Shown here piece by piece: positions 60,927-64,000 of a stretch of 64,000 bases of DNA (the stretch's first letter is position 1; each line of letters starts with the position of its first letter). The notes below the pieces were generated by a model. That model saw only the letters and a list, made by a program, of their open reading frames with translations, did no database searches and was not told where the DNA came from. The stretch is from Bradyrhizobium nanningense (lineage in GTDB: Bacteria > Pseudomonadota > Alphaproteobacteria > Rhizobiales > Xanthobacteraceae), in the NCBI RefSeq assembly GCF_004114535.1, contig NZ_LBJC01000005.1:124001-188000 (forward strand), written 5' to 3'. Made by a program: the position numbers and the translations under genes.

Positions 60927-61094
60927 AAAAGGTTTCCTCCATTGTCAAATATGCGGACGGCTCTCTTTGCGGAGTCTTGGTCCTTCCGATGGCTCTAGCC
61001 TGTCCGAGGCCCGGCGGCAATGCGCCTAAAGCCGGATGACACGGCGCCGTAGCGTCATCCGTCGGTTAACTTTTGGACAAAATGCGTTGAGACG

Positions 61095-61502
61095 CTATTT
61101 CAGCGCATCCGATGTCAGCTTGAATTTCTGGATGCGCTTTCCGGTGTCGACCTCGGCGGTATAGACGTTACCCCTCCCGTCGATTGCCATGGCGTGCACC
61201 CAGTGGAGTTGACCGGCATTGCGGCCGCTGTGCCCGAAGCTGCCGACCACGCTGCCGTCCTCGCGCTTGATGATCCTGATTTCGTTGTTCTCGCCGTCGG
61301 CGTTGAGCAGATAGGTCTGCTTTGGATCGGGCCAGAGCGCGATGTCCCACACCGCGCCGTTGCCTAGCGTGTTCTTCTCGAAGAAGAACTCCTTCACGAA
61401 GCTGCCGTCCTTCCTGAACGCCTGGATGCGGTTGTTGATGCGGTCGCAGACATCGGCGAGGCCGTCATTGGCGAGCTTCACGCAATGGACCGGGTTGCCG
61501 AA
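61095..61502 (-). pseudogene. NHL/six-bladed propeller protein remnant, 5' truncated
   Basis: The frame ending at 61095 encodes a propeller C-terminus: DRINNRIQAFRKDGSFVKEF, WDIALWPDPKQTYLLNADGE, IKREDGSVVGSFGHSGRNAG and HAMAIDGRGNVYTAEVDTGK are NHL blades, ending QKFKLTSDALK. Upstream the frame runs into shadow of the SDR gene with no start or leader, and the family normally has a signal peptide and several more blades. It is therefore a truncated copy, probably left by a deletion with a breakpoint near 61510. Some blades (PVHCVKLANDGLADVCD) are intact. Confidence 0.65.
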
Positions 61503-61582
61503 TTGCGACCTCCCATTTCTTGGCTCGCGGCTTGCTGCCGCTTGAGCAGCGGCAGTCAATCGCGGGGAGGTTAGCGAGTCAA

Positions 61583-62323
61583 TCAGGCGGGCGAACGGAA
61601 GCTCATCAGCTTGCGGGTCTTGTAGTCGTAGAATTTGCCGGTCTCGGTCCAGTCGGGCGTGCATAGCGGCACGATGAATTCGGCGACCTGCTCGGGCGTG
61701 TCGAGCGTTGCCGGATCCTCGCCCGGCATCAGCGTGGCGCGCATGCGGGTGCGGACCGGGCCGGGGTTGAACAGATTGACGCGCAGCTTGGTGTTCGCGG
61801 TCTCCTGCGCCCAGGCGCGCGCCAATGTTTCCAGCGCGGCCTTGGATGCCGCGTAGGGGCTGACATAGGCGGTCGCCTTGGTGGCGGCGCCCGAGGTGAT
61901 GAACACGGCGCGGCCGTGGTCGGACTGCTTCAGCAGCGGCTCCATGCAGCGGATCAGCTGGAAGTTCGCGGAGACGTTGACGGCCATCACGTCGTTGAAT
62001 GTCTTGAGTTCGATATGGCCGATCGGCGAGGAGGGGCCGAGCACGCCGGCATTGCCGACGAGGATGTCGAGCTTGCCATAGCGTTCGTGCAGGCCGGCGC
62101 CGAGGCGTGCGATGCCGTCGGAATCGGTGAGGTTGAGCGGCACCAGGGTGGCGCTGCCGCCGAGTTTGCGGATCTCGTCGTCGAGCTCTTCCAGCCCGCC
62201 TTGCGTGCGCGCGGCGGCAACGATATGCGCGCCAGCCTTCGCCAGAGCGAGGGCCGTGGCATAGCCGATGCCGCGCGAGGCGCCGGTGACGAGAGCGATG
62301 CGATCGGTGAGGGGTTTTGTCAT
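61583..62323 (-). CDS. Short-chain dehydrogenase/reductase
   Basis: The 246-residue protein has the SDR signatures: IALVTGASRGIGYATALALA (NAD(P) binding), VGNAGVLGPS, ITSGAATKATAYVSPYAASK with the catalytic Ser, Tyr and Lys, and NLFNPGPVRTRMRATLMPGE. The Arg after the first strand (AAARTQGGLE) suggests NADP(H) specificity. Substrate unknown. It lies between a truncated propeller gene and purF on the same strand, separated from purF by a repeat. Confidence 0.92.
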   Translation of the reverse strand: MTKPLTDRIALVTGASRGIGYATALALAKAGAHIVAAARTQGGLEELDDEIRKLGGSATLVPLNLTDSDGIARLGAGLHERYGKLDILVGNAGVLGPSSPIGHIELKTFNDVMAVNVSANFQLIRCMEPLLKQSDHGRAVFITSGAATKATAYVSPYAASKAALETLARAWAQETANTKLRVNLFNPGPVRTRMRATLMPGEDPATLDTPEQVAEFIVPLCTPDWTETGKFYDYKTRKLMSFRSPA

Positions 62324-62337
62324 CGTCGAATACTTCC

Positions 62338-62423
62338 GTCATGCCTGGGCTTGTCCCGGGCATCCACGTTCTTTGTGGCGGGTATTACAGACGTGGATGG
62401 CCGGGACAAGCCCGGCCATGACG
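62338..62423. repeat. GTCATGCCTGGG...CCGGCCATGACG repeat element
   Basis: CGTCATGCCTGGGCTTGTCC to GGCATCCACG, and CGTGGATGGCCGGGACAAGC to CCGGCCATGACG, are inverted arms around TTCTTTGTGGCGGGTATTACAG-type spacer. It is related to the element at 48755 and lies between purF and the SDR gene. Confidence 0.85.
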
Positions 62424-62462
62424 AAAAGGACCTCTGATGAGCCCCCGGGGGGCGCTCCGCCG

Positions 62463-63986
62463 TCAGCTCGCCTCCGCCAGCAGCGACAGCTGCCGCGGCT
62501 GCTGCTCGGTCTGGGTCTGGTCGGTGAGGTGGGTCGGATAGGCGCCGGTAAAGCAATGATCCGAGAATTTCGGATTGGCGGGGTCGCGGCCGGGCTCACC
62601 CATGGCGCGGTACATGCCGTCGATCGACAGGAAGGCGAGCGAGTCGGCGCCGATGATCTCGCGCATCTCCTCCAGCGAATGCGTCGCCGCCAGAAGGCCG
62701 CCGCGGTCGGGCAGGTCGATGCCGTAATAATCGGGATACAGGATCGGGGGCGAAGCGAGGCGGAAGTGCACTTCCTTGGCGCCGGCATCGCGCATCATGC
62801 GCACGATCTTCTTCGAGGTGGTGCCGCGCACCAGCGAGTCGTCGATCAGGATGATGCGCTTGCCCTCGATCGCGGCGCGGTTGGCGGAGTGCTTCATGCG
62901 CACGCCGGATTCGCGGATCGCCTGCGTCGGCTGGATGAAGGTGCGGCCGACATAATGGTTGCGGATGATGCCGAGCTCGAACGGTACGCCGGAATGCTGG
63001 CTGTAGCCGACCGCGGCGGGCACGCCGGAATCCGGCACCGGCACGACGACGTCGATCGGCACGTGGCTCTCGCGCGCAAGCTGTGCGCCGAAGGCCTTGC
63101 GGACCTCGTAGACCGAGCGGCCGTGGACGATCGAATCCGGACGGGAGAAGTAGATGTACTCGAAGATGCAGGGGCGGGGCGCCATCGGCGGGAACGGCTT
63201 GTGGATGTCCTGGCCGTTCTCGTCGAACACGATGACCTCACCTGGCTCGATGTCGCGGATGAAGCGCGCGCCGATGATGTCGAGTGCGCAGGTCTCCGAA
63301 GTCAGGATCGGGCAGCCTTCGAGCTCGCCGAGCACCAGCGGGCGGATGCCGCGCGGATCGCGCGCGCCGACCAGCTTCTTGTTGGTCAGCGAGACCAGCG
63401 CATAGGCGCCCTCGATCTCGCGCAGCGCGTCGATATAGCGCTCGATGAAGCGGCTGCGTCTGGAGCGCGCGACCAGGTGCAGGATCACCTCGGTGTCGGT
63501 GGTCGACTGCATCATCGCGCCGCTCTTCACGAGCTCGCGACGCAGCGTCAGGCCGTTGGTGAGGTTGCCATTGTGGGCCACCGCGAGGCCGCCGGCATTG
63601 AGCTCGGCGAACAGCGGCTGCACGTTGCGCAGGATGGTGGCGCCGGTGGTGGAATAGCGGACATGGCCGACGGCCATATTGCCGGGCAGGCGGTCGATCA
63701 CCTCGCGGCGGGAGAAAGTATCGCCGACGAGGCCGAGCCGGCGTTCACTGTGAAAACGGCCGCCGTCGTAGGAGACGATGCCGGCGGCTTCCTGGCCGCG
63801 GTGCTGAAGGGCATGCAGGCCGAGCGCGGTGATGGCGGCGGCGTCGGGGTGACCGTAGATGCCGAATACGCCGCATTCCTCGCGCAGCGTATCGCCCTCC
63901 AGGTCGTCCTGAACCTCTAGCGCGGCCGGGCCCGGACCGGCGTTTGGATCGAGATCAAGTTGGGCGTCCTGGTCAGGGTGTCGCAT
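62463..63986 (-). CDS. purF: Amidophosphoribosyltransferase (PurF)
   Basis: The 507-residue enzyme makes 5-phosphoribosylamine, the first step of purine synthesis. A 37-residue leader precedes the catalytic Cys38 in REECGVFGIYGHPDA (N-terminal nucleophile), so the leader is probably processed. GNMAVGHVRYSTTGATILRN and GLAVAHNGNLTNGLTLRREL belong to the glutaminase domain. The phosphoribosyltransferase motif is RIILIDDSLVRGTTSKKIVR, and VPVPDSGVPAAVGYSQHSG the PRPP-binding region. The ATG at 63986 lies near the edge of the window. No other pur genes are included. The leader is longer than that of E. coli. Confidence 0.97.
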   Translation of the reverse strand: MRHPDQDAQLDLDPNAGPGPAALEVQDDLEGDTLREECGVFGIYGHPDAAAITALGLHALQHRGQEAAGIVSYDGGRFHSERRLGLVGDTFSRREVIDRLPGNMAVGHVRYSTTGATILRNVQPLFAELNAGGLAVAHNGNLTNGLTLRRELVKSGAMMQSTTDTEVILHLVARSRRSRFIERYIDALREIEGAYALVSLTNKKLVGARDPRGIRPLVLGELEGCPILTSETCALDIIGARFIRDIEPGEVIVFDENGQDIHKPFPPMAPRPCIFEYIYFSRPDSIVHGRSVYEVRKAFGAQLARESHVPIDVVVPVPDSGVPAAVGYSQHSGVPFELGIIRNHYVGRTFIQPTQAIRESGVRMKHSANRAAIEGKRIILIDDSLVRGTTSKKIVRMMRDAGAKEVHFRLASPPILYPDYYGIDLPDRGGLLAATHSLEEMREIIGADSLAFLSIDGMYRAMGEPGRDPANPKFSDHCFTGAYPTHLTDQTQTEQQPRQLSLLAEAS

Positions 63987-64000
63987 CTCGTCCGCGCCTC

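Noticed and set aside
61033..61061. CGGATGAC...GTCATCCG palindrome after the orphan binding-protein promoter
   Set aside because: It lies upstream of a minus-strand gene rather than at a 3' end and has no regulator nearby, so no function could be supported.
62268..63920. 550-codon plus-strand frame opposite purF and part of the SDR gene
   Set aside because: It crosses two real genes and a repeat and has no recognisable fold.
1..64000. CRISPR arrays, tRNA or rRNA genes, intact insertion sequences and phage genes
   Set aside because: No regularly spaced direct repeats, cloverleaf sequences, transposase motifs or phage proteins were recognised on reading.

Overview
The window looks like a chromosomal segment of a Bradyrhizobium-type alphaproteobacterium (Rhizobiales, Nitrobacteraceae). 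This rests on the high G+C content, on palindromic GCATGATC...GATCATGC and CATCCTGAGG...CTCGAAGGATG intergenic repeats of the kind scattered through Bradyrhizobium and Rhodopseudomonas genomes, and on gene content (Liv-type ABC transporter, NnrU, the YfgM/lipoprotein/Der block, PurF). The assignment is by pattern and family recognition only. No tRNA, rRNA, CRISPR array, intact insertion sequence or prophage was recognised.

Layout. (1) 1-13914: the end of a type VI secretion (T6SS) cluster (C-terminus of TagF, then a PppA-like phosphatase and a PpkA-like membrane kinase with overlapping reading frames). An unusual accessory set follows: a DUF4424 protein, a beta-propeller fused to an NlpC/P60-type peptidase, two caspase-fold (C14) proteins, a DUF4384 protein, a leaderless alpha/beta hydrolase, a leaderless metzincin-like protease and an OmpA-like domain protein. 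(2) 13915-25409: accessory metabolism and regulation (acyltransferase 3, two esterase-type hydrolases, AraC, an SRPBCC/ArsR pair, a deformylase-like protein lacking metal ligands, MFS, SnoaL-like, a MarR-GNAT fusion), with two decayed genes (GFA family, SNF2 helicase). (3) 25480-29911: a type I secretion operon (ABC ATPase and HlyD) bracketed by two cysteine-free, non-RTX candidate cargo proteins. (4) 30360-39685: metabolic and stress genes (TPP enzyme, Lin0512 and GNAT pair, beta-lactamase-fold hydrolase, DUF429, GST, TauE/SafE with TetR, CsaA, Spx/ArsC-like, PAS_5). (5) 40040-46596: a complete branched-chain amino acid-type ABC transporter (LivGFKHM order) followed by a DUF47/Pit phosphate transporter pair preceded by a candidate Pho box. 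(6) 46589-56162: guanidinium exporter Gdx under a guanidine-II riboswitch, prfC, NnrU, acyl-CoA synthetase, YfgM-like protein, lipoprotein, Der and a TetA-like MFS. (7) 56344-63986: a large autotransporter, an orphan paralogue of the Liv binding protein, a truncated beta-propeller gene, an SDR and purF.

How the parts connect. The phosphatase/kinase pair probably forms the threonine-phosphorylation switch of the T6SS, and the hydrolases beside it are candidates for effectors or for envelope-stress and PG-remodelling partners. Gdx is controlled by guanidine: the leader shows two ACGR-loop hairpins and an alternative pairing that would cover the ribosome binding site. The DUF47-Pit pair is probably PhoB-controlled low-affinity phosphate uptake. 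The two Liv-type binding proteins may share the single LivHMGF permease.
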